Source: Chitinophagaceae bacterium
GTDB taxonomy: Bacteria; Bacteroidota; Bacteroidia; Chitinophagales; Chitinophagaceae
Direction: 5' to 3'
Assembly (NCBI GenBank): GCA_017307735.1
Contig: JAFKGR010000008.1
Span: 62,001 to 126,000 of the forward strand
Length of the DNA stretch: 64,000 nt
Both the position numbers and the translations under genes were made by a program. Position 1 is the stretch's first letter. Every line of letters starts with the position of its first letter. Below are positions 9,994-19,934 of this stretch, in pieces. A model generated the notes under the pieces. It saw nothing but the letters and a program-made list of their open reading frames with translations, made no database searches and had not been told where the DNA came from.

Positions 9994-10248
9994 TTATTTT
10001 TTGGAACCAAAATAATCTGACTTCATCTTTCTTCTCGTACGTGGCGTGAGGTATTCAGCAGTGTCTTCAGCTATTCTGTTTACCCAATCGGAAATAGTAA
10101 ATTCTTCCAAAGTTGAATAGCTTTTCGAAGTCATTTGTCTGTAAATAAATTATGTAAGCCGTGACAGGCTTATATTGTTTTTCAAGGCAAATTTCTTTGC
10201 ATTTTTAATAACCTCTTTATCAAATGATAATGTAATCTTCACATCCAT
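9994..10248 (-). pseudogene. DUF6364-like antitoxin with in-frame stop
   Basis: Reading from the ATG at 10246-10248 gives MDVKITLSFDKEVI and then NNISLSRLT, where codon 33 is TAA (10150-10152); the same frame continues for 51 more codons as FIYRQMTSKSYSTLEEF, ISDWVNRIAE and ends in DYFGSKK. Start, length (84 codons) and sequence resemble the short ribbon-helix-helix-like antitoxins encoded directly ahead of PIN toxins. The stop probably replaces a glutamate codon (GAA to TAA). The downstream piece contains a possible restart methionine, so residual activity cannot be excluded. Confidence 0.75.
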
Positions 10249-10394
10249 ACCGATTCTTTTATGACCCTATACGACAGATTTAATCTATCTATACGTATAA
10301 ACTAATCAAATAGAAATAAATTGTACTTTCCTTGAAACAACCTGTGAAATCATTTCCTGAATAGAAACCATTTATTTCCTTCTGCCCATTGGAT

Positions 10395-12947
10395 CTAAGC
10401 CATCTGTGGATCACTCACGCTTTCTTCACCTGTTTCGACTCTTCCTGCAAATCTTCTCAGGAAGGAATTCTGCTTTTGAACTTCAACCGAAAAATCATAC
10501 CAGCCGGAATTTTTCTGAAGAGACAGAACTACAGTTTCTTCTGATCTGGCAACAATCTTTTTTACCAGAGGTTTGTTTCCATAACCATTATCTGTTATTC
10601 TCACAATTGTATCTTTAGATGAACGGTTGCTGAATTTCAATTCCAAATCTCCTGTTGTCTTATTCCGGTTTAGCCGGTTTCTCTGGTATTCACAAACCAT
10701 TGACAGAGCCGGGTCCTGGCTGTTTCCTTTGAATTCCCTGAAAAATCCATTGGGGCCATAAACTCTCAAAAAATAGTTTCCATTCTGAAAATATTTCAAC
10801 GGCCAGTTTTCTTTTAATTCGTCTCCGGCTGTGACCGCAAAATGCCATGCACGCAAAGATTGAAAGTCATTCGTGTTATTTTTTTCACCGGCAGGTGTTA
10901 CATATTTTCCAGGTGCATAAACAATGAATGGAGAACCCTTTGATTTTTTTCCAAAGACCTGATTGTCTGCTTTCATAGCCAGTTCAAATTCCTTTCCTTC
11001 ATGGGTCAATTTCCCGTCCACATAAAGTTGATAAGGTATTGGACGGGAAGCTTTGGTTCCTTTTTCCTGAATACCCAAAGATGAAGATCCCTGATCAATT
11101 ATTTGCTTTACTTCATCAGCAGACCATTGTTTGAACCCCGGAACATCTTTGAATTTTGCATTGTAAATTCCTTCCACAAAAGGATCGCGTGAAAGAAAGA
11201 AATCCAGTTTCTTTTTTTCTTTACCGTCATATCGTGTAAACGCCGATGTTAGATCCCCGCAAATTGTTCTTCTCCATGCGCTGATGTTTTCTTCCCGGAT
11301 ATTTTTTTTGAATTTGGTATTCAAAAAATGCTCGAGAAATTGCAAAGTGGAAGTATGGTCAAATATCTGTGAACAAACTTTTCCGCCTCTTGACCAGGGT
11401 GAAGCGATTATCATCGGCACTCTGAAACCCAATCCCACCGGGCCTGAACGGGCGGATTTCTTACTGATCCCTTCACTGATTTCCTGTTCGCGCCTGATAA
11501 ATTCCGCACCGGTTTCATTAAGACCTTTTGAACATTTCCCTGTCAGCGGGTCCAATGGATCGGGAGCAACAAAGGGAGGAACATGATCATAGTAACCGTC
11601 ATTTTCATCATAAGTCAGAATGAAAATTGTTTTCTTCCATACCTCAGGGTTCTTCGTCAGAATATCAAGAACTTCGGAAGTCAGCCATGCGCCGTACCAC
11701 GGTGCACTCGGATGGTCTGACAAATTTTGAGAAGGCACAAGCCAGGATACAGTGGGTAAATTTCCTTCATCCACATCTTTTCTGAATTGATACAGCACAT
11801 CTCCCTTGGGCACTTCCAGTTCTCTCTCGATACCTCCATCAGAATATTTCAAAGTTTCAAGCATGTGAAAATCCGGATCTCCGTCATTAATGGTAAATGC
11901 CCGGTTGTAAAGTTCCTTTTCATAATCAGATAGCTTTTCAAAACTTTCAGGGCTCCACTTTGTCAATCCATCACGAGCTTCCTGAAGTACTGTCTTTTTC
12001 TTGTCAATTTCCTTTTGCAGTTTTTCATATCCGGGATCATCCTTTTGCATTCCGTTTAGTTTCAATTCCAATGAACTAATTTCATCGGGAAGCGTTGCAA
12101 CCAGTTTTTGAATTCCCTCATAATACCTTTTTGAGAACCGCACATTGTATTGTGAAAGAGCTTCCAGCAAATTGCATCCGAAGTTTGACAGCCATGCTCT
12201 CTCTTCACCGGTAAATCCTCCTCCGGCAGTCAGGTCATTTTGATAAATTTTCCACGAAATATTATTTTCCTGAAGCCTTTCAGGGAAAATCTTCCAGTGG
12301 GCTTCACCCCAGGGAATCTCATTTCTGACGTAAGCTTTGACGTCTCCTGATTTTTCACCTCGTATCGTTCCGCCCCAAAGAAACAGCCTGTTGGGCCAGG
12401 TGCTCGACATCACCGAACAAAAATTCTGATCACAAATTGTAAATGCATCTGCCATATTATAATTGAATGGCAAATCATCTCTGGTAAAATGCCCCATCGT
12501 TAATGGCATGTCTGAATACCTTTTGTCACCAGGTCTTTTTGCCTCCAACCACTGATCATAACGGCTATGGTTATCCGCATCTATCTGACTGGCCCGTGTA
12601 TGCGGCACGGAACCCATCCAGGTAATTCTTGATTCTTTGATATCGAAATGAAAAGGCGCGTAAGTCTCACCTTTTTTATTTGTCTGGAACCAGACAGGAT
12701 TTCCATCAGGCAATTGAATCGCCCTTGGATCATTGAATCCGCGTACACCATGCATGGTTCCGAAGCAATGGTCAAACCCGCGGTTTTCCTGCATGAGGAT
12801 TACCACATGTTCTGCATCGAGATAGGTACTGCCTGTTTCGGGATCAATTTCCAATGCTCTGCGAATAGATGCGGGCAATGATGAAGAGAAGCCGGCAGCG
12901 ATAGAAAGCAGAGTTGTCTTTTTTAAAAACTCTCTTCTGGTATCCAT
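10395..12947 (-). CDS. Phosphocholine-type phospholipase C, Tat-exported
   Basis: Hydrolyses phosphatidylcholine (or sphingomyelin-like lipids) to diacylglycerol and phosphocholine. The 850-residue protein starts with a Tat signal (MDTRREFLKK, Arg4-Arg5) and then the phosphoesterase domain: ENRGFDHCFGT, the SSTWPNR nucleophile region, and metal or substrate motifs TYDENDGYYDHVPP and FDHTS.LQFLE. Two C-terminal beta domains (DUF756-like, about residues 640-830) complete the family architecture; YQLYVDGKL, LRVYGPNG and NSGWYDFSV belong to them. I start at the ATG at 12947, at the Tat motif, rather than at an upstream ATG at 12983. It precedes glpD in the same direction, 192 bases downstream of it, which suggests a shared role in lipid use. 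Confidence 0.9.
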   Translation of the reverse strand: MDTRREFLKKTTLLSIAAGFSSSLPASIRRALEIDPETGSTYLDAEHVVILMQENRGFDHCFGTMHGVRGFNDPRAIQLPDGNPVWFQTNKKGETYAPFHFDIKESRITWMGSVPHTRASQIDADNHSRYDQWLEAKRPGDKRYSDMPLTMGHFTRDDLPFNYNMADAFTICDQNFCSVMSSTWPNRLFLWGGTIRGEKSGDVKAYVRNEIPWGEAHWKIFPERLQENNISWKIYQNDLTAGGGFTGEERAWLSNFGCNLLEALSQYNVRFSKRYYEGIQKLVATLPDEISSLELKLNGMQKDDPGYEKLQKEIDKKKTVLQEARDGLTKWSPESFEKLSDYEKELYNRAFTINDGDPDFHMLETLKYSDGGIERELEVPKGDVLYQFRKDVDEGNLPTVSWLVPSQNLSDHPSAPWYGAWLTSEVLDILTKNPEVWKKTIFILTYDENDGYYDHVPPFVAPDPLDPLTGKCSKGLNETGAEFIRREQEISEGISKKSARSGPVGLGFRVPMIIASPWSRGGKVCSQIFDHTSTLQFLEHFLNTKFKKNIREENISAWRRTICGDLTSAFTRYDGKEKKKLDFFLSRDPFVEGIYNAKFKDVPGFKQWSADEVKQIIDQGSSSLGIQEKGTKASRPIPYQLYVDGKLTHEGKEFELAMKADNQVFGKKSKGSPFIVYAPGKYVTPAGEKNNTNDFQSLRAWHFAVTAGDELKENWPLKYFQNGNYFLRVYGPNGFFREFKGNSQDPALSMVCEYQRNRLNRNKTTGDLELKFSNRSSKDTIVRITDNGYGNKPLVKKIVARSEETVVLSLQKNSGWYDFSVEVQKQNSFLRRFAGRVETGEESVSDPQMA

Positions 12948-12980
12948 GATTGTAATTTTTGAGTGTATAAAATGACTCTT

Positions 12981-12988
12981 CAAATTTA
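12981..12988 (-). promoter_or_regulatory. -7 element upstream of phospholipase C
   Basis: TAAATTTG on the minus strand matches TAnnTTTG and would give a leader of about 28 bases before the start at 12947. No TTTG was found at the -33 position and no Pho-box-like repeat accompanies it. Confidence 0.45.
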
Positions 12989-13139
12989 CAGCAATGAAGG
13001 AATAGCTTTTTGCATAAAGAATAAACAGCAGTCTTGAAAATAGATTTTTGTTCGAAAAAATTTCGATATAGAAACTCCAATGAAGAAATGATTTTTTGTA
13101 AGTATTAAATTTTTATCACATCCCAAAAATGAAAGAGAA

Positions 13140-14720
13140 TTAACTCAAACCATCTGCAATCAAATATCCTTTTGCCAGTTCGGTAAATGATGTTATCTGT
13201 GATTGCTTCCAGCTTTCATCATAATTTAAATTCTTCCTCATTATTTCCGCAACTTCCGGCGCCGCTTCAATTGCAGCCCTGGCGTCAAAAAATAATATGC
13301 GGGTCCTTCGTGCCAATATATCTTCCACAGTTCTTGCCATTTCATTTCGGATGGCCCAGATGACTTGTGCTTCGTTGAGGTGGATCCCATTGATAAGAGA
13401 TTTTGCCTGTTCCGGATTTTTATCCATTAATTTTTTCAAAGAAAATTCATCAGATCCGTAAGTCGAAAATTCATCTGCCGATTGTGGATTTTGATATCCG
13501 TGAATTTTTAAATCCATCGTAATGCAATGACGGGTTGGAAGCATTCTTCTTTTCATGATTTTGTCCAGCGTATCTTCAGCCATCTTACGGTAGGTTGTCC
13601 ATTTACCACCAAATACCGAAACCAATCCACTGTCGCTGAAAATAATTTTATGCCTTCTTGAAATTTCTTTGGTTTTTTCATTGTTGTCATCGGTGGCTGC
13701 CAGGGGGCGCAGCCCTGCGAAAACACACATCACATCTGATTTTTTGGGCTGACGGGCTAAATAGGTGCCTGCATTTTTTAAAATAAAATCGATTTCGCTG
13801 TCCAGCGCTCTCGGCTCGAGTGAATGACTGCTTAGTGGTGTATCTGTAGTGCCAATCAAAACATGTTCATGCCAGGGTATGGCAAATAAAACTCTTCCAT
13901 CATCGGTATGGGGAATCATGATGGCATTATCACTTTGCAAAAATGATTTATCCAAAACCAAATGAACTCCCTGGCTGGGGCGGATGATGGATTTTGCTTC
14001 GGGATTGTCGAGCTGCAAAATATTATCTGCAAAAACACCGGTTGCATTGACAATCACACGTGCCTTTACTTCATAACGCCTGCCGGATTCGCGGTCTTCG
14101 ATGGTGGCTCCCGACAGCCCTCTCTTTTCATTTTTGCGGAGAGAAACTACTTTGAAATAATTCAGAACCACCGCGCCATTATCAACTGCTGTTTGTGCCA
14201 GATTAATCGCCAACCGTGCATCATCAAAGGCGCCATCGTGATAAATCACTCCGCATTTCAATGATTTTTTTTCAACAACCGGCAATCTCTTCAAAACACT
14301 TTTCCGGCTAATCATTTTCGATTGGCCAAGGCTCAACCTGCCCGAGAGCCAGTCGTATAACTTCAATCCAAATGCATAAAAAAATCCCCGAAACCAGGAA
14401 TAGCAGGGAATAACAAACACCATATTTCTTGTGAGATGAGGTGCATTTTTCAATAACAAACCTCTTTCTTTCAAGGCTTCTCTTACCAATGAAATATTTC
14501 CCTGTGCCAGGTAACGGACACCTCCATGCACCAGTTTTGTACTCCTGCTGGAAGTACCTTTTGCAAAGTCTTCCTGTTCTGCCAACAAAATCTTGAAACC
14601 GCGTGTGGCTGCATCCACGGCTACCCCGAGACCGGTAGCCCCTCCTCCCACAACCAACACATCCCACTCATCGGTATGTTTTAATTTTTCAACCATACTC
14701 ACTCTGTCGAACCCATCCAT
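13140..14720 (-). CDS. glpD: Aerobic glycerol-3-phosphate dehydrogenase
   Basis: FAD enzyme oxidising sn-glycerol 3-phosphate to dihydroxyacetone phosphate at the inner membrane, passing electrons to quinone. The 526-residue sequence has the FAD-binding Rossmann motif VVGGGATGLGVA near residues 23-34, the DAO-family segment GTSSRSTKLVHGGVRYL, later LFAIPWHEHVLIGTTDT and VFGGKWTTYRKMAED, then the C-terminal helical domain. A second ATG nine codons in (MVEKLKH) is an alternative start. It is divergent from glpK across 127 bases, so the two may share a control region. Confidence 0.93.
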   Translation of the reverse strand: MDGFDRVSMVEKLKHTDEWDVLVVGGGATGLGVAVDAATRGFKILLAEQEDFAKGTSSRSTKLVHGGVRYLAQGNISLVREALKERGLLLKNAPHLTRNMVFVIPCYSWFRGFFYAFGLKLYDWLSGRLSLGQSKMISRKSVLKRLPVVEKKSLKCGVIYHDGAFDDARLAINLAQTAVDNGAVVLNYFKVVSLRKNEKRGLSGATIEDRESGRRYEVKARVIVNATGVFADNILQLDNPEAKSIIRPSQGVHLVLDKSFLQSDNAIMIPHTDDGRVLFAIPWHEHVLIGTTDTPLSSHSLEPRALDSEIDFILKNAGTYLARQPKKSDVMCVFAGLRPLAATDDNNEKTKEISRRHKIIFSDSGLVSVFGGKWTTYRKMAEDTLDKIMKRRMLPTRHCITMDLKIHGYQNPQSADEFSTYGSDEFSLKKLMDKNPEQAKSLINGIHLNEAQVIWAIRNEMARTVEDILARRTRILFFDARAAIEAAPEVAEIMRKNLNYDESWKQSQITSFTELAKGYLIADGLS

Positions 14721-14847
14721 TATTATTCAGTTTTGAAATTATCCTCTTGCAAAGTAAACTTACTTTAATTTTAATTTTTGAATACAAATTTTAGGCTAAC
14801 CGGAATTAATTGTAAAATATTTATTTTCATCGTCCAAAAGAAACCGA

Positions 14848-16338
14848 ATGAAGGATTTGATACTGACGCTTGACCAGGGCACAACCAGCTCCAGGGCCAT
14901 TCTCTTCAATAAATCAGGAAAAATTGTTTCGCTTGCCCAAAAAGAATTCCGGCAAATTTTTCCACAACCGGGTTGGGTAGAACATGACCCAATGGAAATT
15001 TGGTCGTCGCAGGCTTCTGTGATCACCGAAGCAATTGTAAAACAAAATTTAAATCCTGAAGACATAGCCGGAATCGGAATTACCAATCAGAGGGAAACAA
15101 CGATTGTCTGGGATAGATCGACCGGGCTTCCTGTTTACAATGCCATCGTTTGGCAAGACAGGAGAACATCACAACAATGTGATTCCATAAAAGAAAAAGG
15201 ATTGGCAAAGTCCATTCAGGAGAAAACCGGATTAATCATTGATGCTTATTTTTCAGCAACAAAAATCCAATGGATACTCAATCATGTGGACGGGGCAAAA
15301 CAAAAAGCAAATGAAGGGAAGCTCGCATTCGGCAATGTAGATTCATGGCTGGTTTGGAACCTGACCGGAGGCGCGCTGCATATCACGGATGTAAGCAATG
15401 CGTCACGGACAATGTTGTTCAACATAAATACGCTCCGTTGGGATGAAGAATTACTTGACCTTTTTGAAATTCCGAAATCCATGTTACCGGGGGTGAAATC
15501 ATCGAGTGAGGTTTACGGATATACCGCAGGAAAATTGCTGGGAGCCAAAGTCCCTGTTGCAGGGATTGCAGGTGATCAGCAGTCGGCTCTCTTCGGACAT
15601 ATTTGCAATAAGCCGGGAATGGTGAAGAACACTTATGGAACCGGATGTTTTATGCTGATGAATATTGGCGACAAACCTCTTATATCCAAAAATAATCTGT
15701 TGACTACGGTTGCCTGGAAAATCGGCAATGAAGTGCAATATGCTTTGGAAGGAAGTATTTTTATTGCGGGCGCTGTGGTGCAATGGTTGAGAGATGAAAT
15801 GAAAATTATTTCGTCGGCACCGGAGATTGAAACACTCGCATCTGCCGTCGAAGATTCGGGTGGTGTTTATCTTGTACCTGCATTTGCGGGGTTGGGTGCT
15901 CCCCACTGGAACCAGTATGCGAGAGGTACTATTTTCGGAATCACACGAGGTACAAATAAAAATCACATTTGTCGCGCAGCCCTTGAGGGGATTGCTTTTC
16001 AGGTGAGGGAAGTTCTGAAAGCGATGGAATCTGATTCCGGAATAGAGATAAAAGAATTGCGTGTGGACGGGGGAGCCACACACAATAATCTGCTGTTGCA
16101 ATTTCAATCTGATATTTTGAGGACATCGGTCGTAAGGCCTGAAGTAACCGAGGTTACGGCACTTGGAGCAGCTTATCTCGCCGGGCTTGCCACAGGTTTC
16201 TGGAAAGATATTGCGGAAATTCAGCAGCAATGGAAAGTCGACAAACGATTTGAACCCGGAACAGATGATAAACAAAAACTGATTGATGGTTGGGACAGAG
16301 CGGTAAGGGCTGCGAAGTATTGGGCGGATGAGAAATGA
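14848..16338 (+). CDS. glpK: Glycerol kinase
   Basis: Phosphorylates glycerol to glycerol 3-phosphate with ATP, feeding GlpD. At 496 residues it has the usual length and FGGY-kinase motifs: [12 protein letters not shown] at the N-terminus, [19 protein letters not shown], the substrate region [10 protein letters not shown], and the C-terminal FGGY-type signature around [17 protein letters not shown]. No truncation. The glpF gene follows on the same strand after a 262-base gap containing low-complexity sequence. Confidence 0.95.
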   Translation: MKDLILTLDQGTTSSRAILFNKSGKIVSLAQKEFRQIFPQPGWVEHDPMEIWSSQASVITEAIVKQNLNPEDIAGIGITNQRETTIVWDRSTGLPVYNAIVWQDRRTSQQCDSIKEKGLAKSIQEKTGLIIDAYFSATKIQWILNHVDGAKQKANEGKLAFGNVDSWLVWNLTGGALHITDVSNASRTMLFNINTLRWDEELLDLFEIPKSMLPGVKSSSEVYGYTAGKLLGAKVPVAGIAGDQQSALFGHICNKPGMVKNTYGTGCFMLMNIGDKPLISKNNLLTTVAWKIGNEVQYALEGSIFIAGAVVQWLRDEMKIISSAPEIETLASAVEDSGGVYLVPAFAGLGAPHWNQYARGTIFGITRGTNKNHICRAALEGIAFQVREVLKAMESDSGIEIKELRVDGGATHNNLLLQFQSDILRTSVVRPEVTEVTALGAAYLAGLATGFWKDIAEIQQQWKVDKRFEPGTDDKQKLIDGWDRAVRAAKYWADEK

Positions 16339-16521
16339 TCAATTAAAAATTAAGAATTAAGAATTGCAATTATGAATGGTATCGTTTCAAATGTTGAAAG
16401 TAAAGAGGCCTTTAAACTAATTTTTTAAGTGAATATGAAAACGCAATACGGGATTTTGAAATCTGCCTTTACCAAAACAATTATTCATTCAGATATATAT
16501 TTTGTTTTTCAATCCGCCACC

Positions 16522-16590
16522 TCAAACCCGAAACTCCGGAACTTGTGAATCCCTAAACCTCTAAACTTTCGAACCTTAAACTCTAAACTC
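16522..16590. repeat. Degenerate CT/AAAC low-complexity tract
   Basis: Between glpK and glpF the top strand reads as imperfect repetitions of an AAACYCY/CTAAAC word (for example cctctaaact, ccttaaactctaaactc). The upstream part of the gap (16339-16440) has short aattaag iterations. No protein is encoded. Confidence 0.5.
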
Positions 16591-16600
16591 ATCTTCATCT

Positions 16601-17329
16601 ATGTCTCCTGTCATCGCAGAATTTATCGGCACCATGATTTTAATTTTATTGGGAAATGGTGTTGTTGCCAATGTGGTACTCAATAAAACCAAAGGAAATA
16701 ACAGCGGATGGATTGTCATTACCACGGGCTGGGCATTGGCGGTGTACGCCGGTGTAGTCATTGCCGGGCCATACAGTGGCGCACATTTGAATCCGGCTGT
16801 GACCATAGGCCTTGCTATCGGAGGGAAGTTTGCATGGTCTCAGGTCTTTCCGTTCATTGTTGCACAATTGTTGGGTGCTATGGCCGGAGCTTTACTTGTA
16901 TGGCTGATGTATTACAATCATTTCACTGCTACTTCTGATTCAAGATCAAAAGCAGCGTCTTTTTATACCTATCCTGAAATCAAAAACTCTTTCACCAATT
17001 CATTGAGTGAATTCCTCGGAACTTTTGTGCTCATTCTTTGTGTATTCTACATTACCAACGGTGAACTCGGGTCTGAGAAAACACCCATCGGGTTGGGGTC
17101 GGTCGGCGCCATTCCAATTGCTTTCATCGTGTGGAGTATCGGGCTTTCGCTCGGAGGGGTTACCGGTTATGCGATCAATCCGGCCAGGGATTTTGGGCCG
17201 AGAATTATTTACAACCTTCTTCCTTTCAAGGATAAAAATAAAGCCGACTGGAAATATTTCTGGGTGCCGGTTGTAGGCCCATTGCTCGGAGCCATTGCTG
17301 CAGCAGGATTGTATCTGGTTCTTAATTAA
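16601..17329 (+). CDS. glpF: Glycerol facilitator / aquaglyceroporin
   Basis: A 242-residue MIP-family channel. Both NPA boxes are present: N64-P65-A66 in GAHLNPAVT and N193-P194-A195 in YAINPARDFGPR. The aspartate directly after the second NPAR is the usual mark of glycerol-conducting members rather than strict water channels. Six membrane spans are apparent. Placement after glpK supports glycerol uptake. Confidence 0.92.
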   Translation: MSPVIAEFIGTMILILLGNGVVANVVLNKTKGNNSGWIVITTGWALAVYAGVVIAGPYSGAHLNPAVTIGLAIGGKFAWSQVFPFIVAQLLGAMAGALLVWLMYYNHFTATSDSRSKAASFYTYPEIKNSFTNSLSEFLGTFVLILCVFYITNGELGSEKTPIGLGSVGAIPIAFIVWSIGLSLGGVTGYAINPARDFGPRIIYNLLPFKDKNKADWKYFWVPVVGPLLGAIAAAGLYLVLN

Positions 17330-17376
17330 TCTGTCACAGCAAAGAGCAAAATGCAGTTTTATTTTCCGCTATTTTT

Positions 17377-17397
17377 AAATCTCATTTTCTGAGATTT
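17377..17397. other. Inverted repeat after glpF
   Basis: AAATCTCA, five-base loop, TGAGATTT: a perfect 8-bp dyad 48 bases after the glpF stop. There is no T-run on the plus side, so it is a weak terminator candidate or an operator. Confidence 0.35.
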
Positions 17398-17517
17398 CAG
17401 GGATGATTTCGATTTGAGTTTTTTCAGGGAAATTGGCTTTGAAAATTGTGATAATATTACCGGTTTAAATCATCGATCACCGTTTTTAACGGGATTTGTA
17501 ATCATAAGTTAATCGTG

Positions 17518-17553
17518 TTGTAACATTATTGTAACATCCGCAGGCGACTTTTG
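17518..17553 (+). promoter_or_regulatory. Pho-box-like direct repeat with -7 element ahead of the porin-pst operon
   Basis: TTGTAAC at 17518-17524 and again at 17529-17535, separated by ATTA, gives the 7+4+7 direct-repeat layout of a PhoB site. GACTTTTG at 17546-17553 is one mismatch from TAnnTTTG, so the repeats sit in the -35 region, where PhoB replaces -35 contacts. Transcription would begin about ten bases before the ATG at 17571. The phoB and phoR genes are encoded 7 kb downstream. Confidence 0.65.
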
Positions 17554-17570
17554 CATTCAAATCAGAATGT

Positions 17571-18749
17571 ATGCAAGGAAATTCCCGTAATCAAAAGCCC
17601 TTCAAAAAAATCATCTTGCTTGCTGTTTTCATATCATTTTTTTCCATCAGTTCATCCGCTCAGGACTCTACCAATAAAGAGTTTCATCCTTCGGGAAAAA
17701 TTTGGGGATATGCTTTCGGAGATTATGCTTACAAAATACATGCTGATGGAACAGAACGGGGAACTGTACAGTATTCTAAATTGCCGAAGAATTATAATTC
17801 ATTCAATTTTCGGCGTGTTTATCTCGGATACGACTACCATCTTTCGCCCAATGTTTCAACGCAGTTGATATTGGCGCACGAATCTTCGGCAGAAGGCAAT
17901 CCATCCAATCCTGATGTTCTTACAAATGGGAATCGTGGAATCTATATCAAGGCTATTAATATCCGGTTCAAAAAAATTATCCCACGAGCCACAATTGTGG
18001 CGGGACAACAATCTACACCTACTTTTTCTACCTTATCGGAATCTGTATGGGGATATCGTTCTATCGAAAAGACTCTTTTGGATATGCGGGGCATTTCGAG
18101 TTCCACAGATCTCGGGGTTGGTATTTTGGGAAAAATCGACAAGAATGAGAATGTAGGTTACAACATTTTGGTGGGAAATAATAATGGTGCAAAACCGGAA
18201 AATAATAAATCCAAAAAACTCTACACATCGCTTTATACTTATTTTTTCAATAAGAAACTCGTAGTGCAGGGCAACTTTGAAATGGGAACAATTGCGACTT
18301 CTCCCATTGATAAACGAATGTCAATATTCAAATTGTTTTCCGGTTATCAGACAGATCTTACTTCTGTGGGTGTGGAAGCATTCCGTCAGATAAAAACGAA
18401 CAGCAGCAATTATATAAAGAATGGGACCGATACTGCTTTTGCCGATGTGCACCGGACGGGAATTTCTTTTTTTATTACTCATCAACTGAAGAAAGACAAA
18501 TTAAGCTTATTCGCCAGGTACGACATCTACAACCCCGACACGAAGTTTATAAAAGATAACGGATATTTCGGTAACTACAGCACTTACAATGAAACTTTTG
18601 CAACGCTGGGTATAGATTACGTTCCTTACGAAAACGTGCACATCATGCCTAATCTGTGGTATAACCGTTATCAGAGTAAAACAACCGGGATAAAAAGCGA
18701 TTATGATCTGGTTGGCCGGGTAACACTCTATTTTCTATTCAACAAATAA
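17571..18749 (+). CDS. Outer membrane porin of the Pho operon (OprO/P-like)
   Basis: A 392-residue protein with a signal peptide ending near SISSSAQ, then a beta-rich outer-membrane barrel: alternating amphipathic strands, FNFRRVYLGYDYHLSPN near the N-terminus, and a terminal strand DYDLVGRVTLYFLF. It resembles the phosphate-selective porin O/P group in architecture and context. It is first in the operon, directly behind the Pho-box-like site and 21 bases before pstS, which argues for a role in bringing phosphate through the outer membrane. Substrate is inferred from context, not from pore residues. Confidence 0.75.
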   Translation: MQGNSRNQKPFKKIILLAVFISFFSISSSAQDSTNKEFHPSGKIWGYAFGDYAYKIHADGTERGTVQYSKLPKNYNSFNFRRVYLGYDYHLSPNVSTQLILAHESSAEGNPSNPDVLTNGNRGIYIKAINIRFKKIIPRATIVAGQQSTPTFSTLSESVWGYRSIEKTLLDMRGISSSTDLGVGILGKIDKNENVGYNILVGNNNGAKPENNKSKKLYTSLYTYFFNKKLVVQGNFEMGTIATSPIDKRMSIFKLFSGYQTDLTSVGVEAFRQIKTNSSNYIKNGTDTAFADVHRTGISFFITHQLKKDKLSLFARYDIYNPDTKFIKDNGYFGNYSTYNETFATLGIDYVPYENVHIMPNLWYNRYQSKTTGIKSDYDLVGRVTLYFLFNK

Positions 18750-18770
18750 AAAAAATAAATTTTGAAAATT

Positions 18771-19850
18771 ATGTATCTCAAAAAAATCTTACTTCCGCTT
18801 TTTATTTTGGCCGTGTTGTTTACATCGTGCGGAGGTAACAATTCGCAGACCGCGGCCAACGGTAAAACCGCCGGTACAGACAAAGAAGGAATTATGGGAG
18901 CTGGCGCAACTTTTCCTTACCCGTTTTATTCAAAAGTGTTCGACGTTTATTTTAAGGAAAAGGGAATCAAAGTGAATTACCAGTCCATCGGTTCCGGTGG
19001 TGGTATCAAACAACTTCAGAATAAGACGGTTGATTTTGGCGCTTCCGATGCACCGATGAGTGATGACGAGCTAAGTAAATCTCCTGCGCCAATTGTTCAC
19101 ATTCCGACCTGCCTGGGCGCGGTGATTGTGAGTTATAATTTACCCGGAAATCCGGTATTGAAATTTACTCCGGATGTACTGGCAGATATTTTTTTAGGTA
19201 AAATAACAAAATGGAATGATCAGCGTATCACTTCTGTTAATCCCGGAGTTCAACTTCCTGATCTGCCTGTTTCGGTAGTGCATCGTTCGGATGGAAGTGG
19301 TACCACATATATCTTTTCAGATTATCTGTCAAAGATAAGTGCAGCCTGGAAGGCAAAACCCGGTACGGGAAAATCTTTGGACTGGCCTGTGGGCCTGGGC
19401 GCCAAAGGAAATGAAGGTGTGAGTGGTATGGTAAAGCAGACGCCGGGGAGTATTGGCTATGTGGAATTGGTATATGCCCTGCAGAATAAAATGCCGGCGG
19501 CACAATTGCAAAACAAAGCCGGGAATTTTGTATCTGCCAGCCTTCAATCTACCAGTGCGGCCGCCAACACCGGGCTTCCCGCTGATATGAGGGTATCGCT
19601 TACAAATACAGATGCACCTGACGGATATCCTATAAGCAGTTTCACTTATTTGCTGATTTATAAAAACCAACAGTATGACGACCGCACAGAAACTAAAGCA
19701 AAAGGTACTGTTGATCTAATAAATTTTGTTCTTCATGACGGTCAGCAATATGCAAAAGCACTGGGCTATGCTCCTTTGCCCGCGGAGGCTGTGAACAAAG
19801 CGGAAGAAATTTTAAAGTCTGTGACCTATGCCGATAAACCCCTGGAATAA
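18771..19850 (+). CDS. pstS: Phosphate ABC transporter substrate-binding lipoprotein
   Basis: Captures phosphate for PstCAB. The ATG at 18771 gives a lipoprotein signal ending in LFTSC (Cys20); an in-frame TTG at 18762 is less likely. Phosphate-ligand regions are recognisable: GAGATFPYPFY, the SIGSGGGIKQ turn, DFGASDAPMS and HRSDGSGTTYIFSDYL. Length 359 is normal. Lipid anchoring fits a protein held to the inner membrane, as in many Bacteroidota. Confidence 0.95.
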   Translation: MYLKKILLPLFILAVLFTSCGGNNSQTAANGKTAGTDKEGIMGAGATFPYPFYSKVFDVYFKEKGIKVNYQSIGSGGGIKQLQNKTVDFGASDAPMSDDELSKSPAPIVHIPTCLGAVIVSYNLPGNPVLKFTPDVLADIFLGKITKWNDQRITSVNPGVQLPDLPVSVVHRSDGSGTTYIFSDYLSKISAAWKAKPGTGKSLDWPVGLGAKGNEGVSGMVKQTPGSIGYVELVYALQNKMPAAQLQNKAGNFVSASLQSTSAAANTGLPADMRVSLTNTDAPDGYPISSFTYLLIYKNQQYDDRTETKAKGTVDLINFVLHDGQQYAKALGYAPLPAEAVNKAEEILKSVTYADKPLE

Positions 19851-19934
19851 TCTGATTTCATGAATAAAAAAAAGAACAGAATGAAGGCGGATGGAAATCC
19901 AGTTCAATCTGTTTCACAAATTAATTTCTGACAA

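Noticed and set aside
15499..16275. Long antisense frame of 258 codons inside glpK
   Set aside because: It is the complement of a well-supported kinase gene and has no protein-like motif; long shadow frames occur where codon bias removes stops on the other strand.
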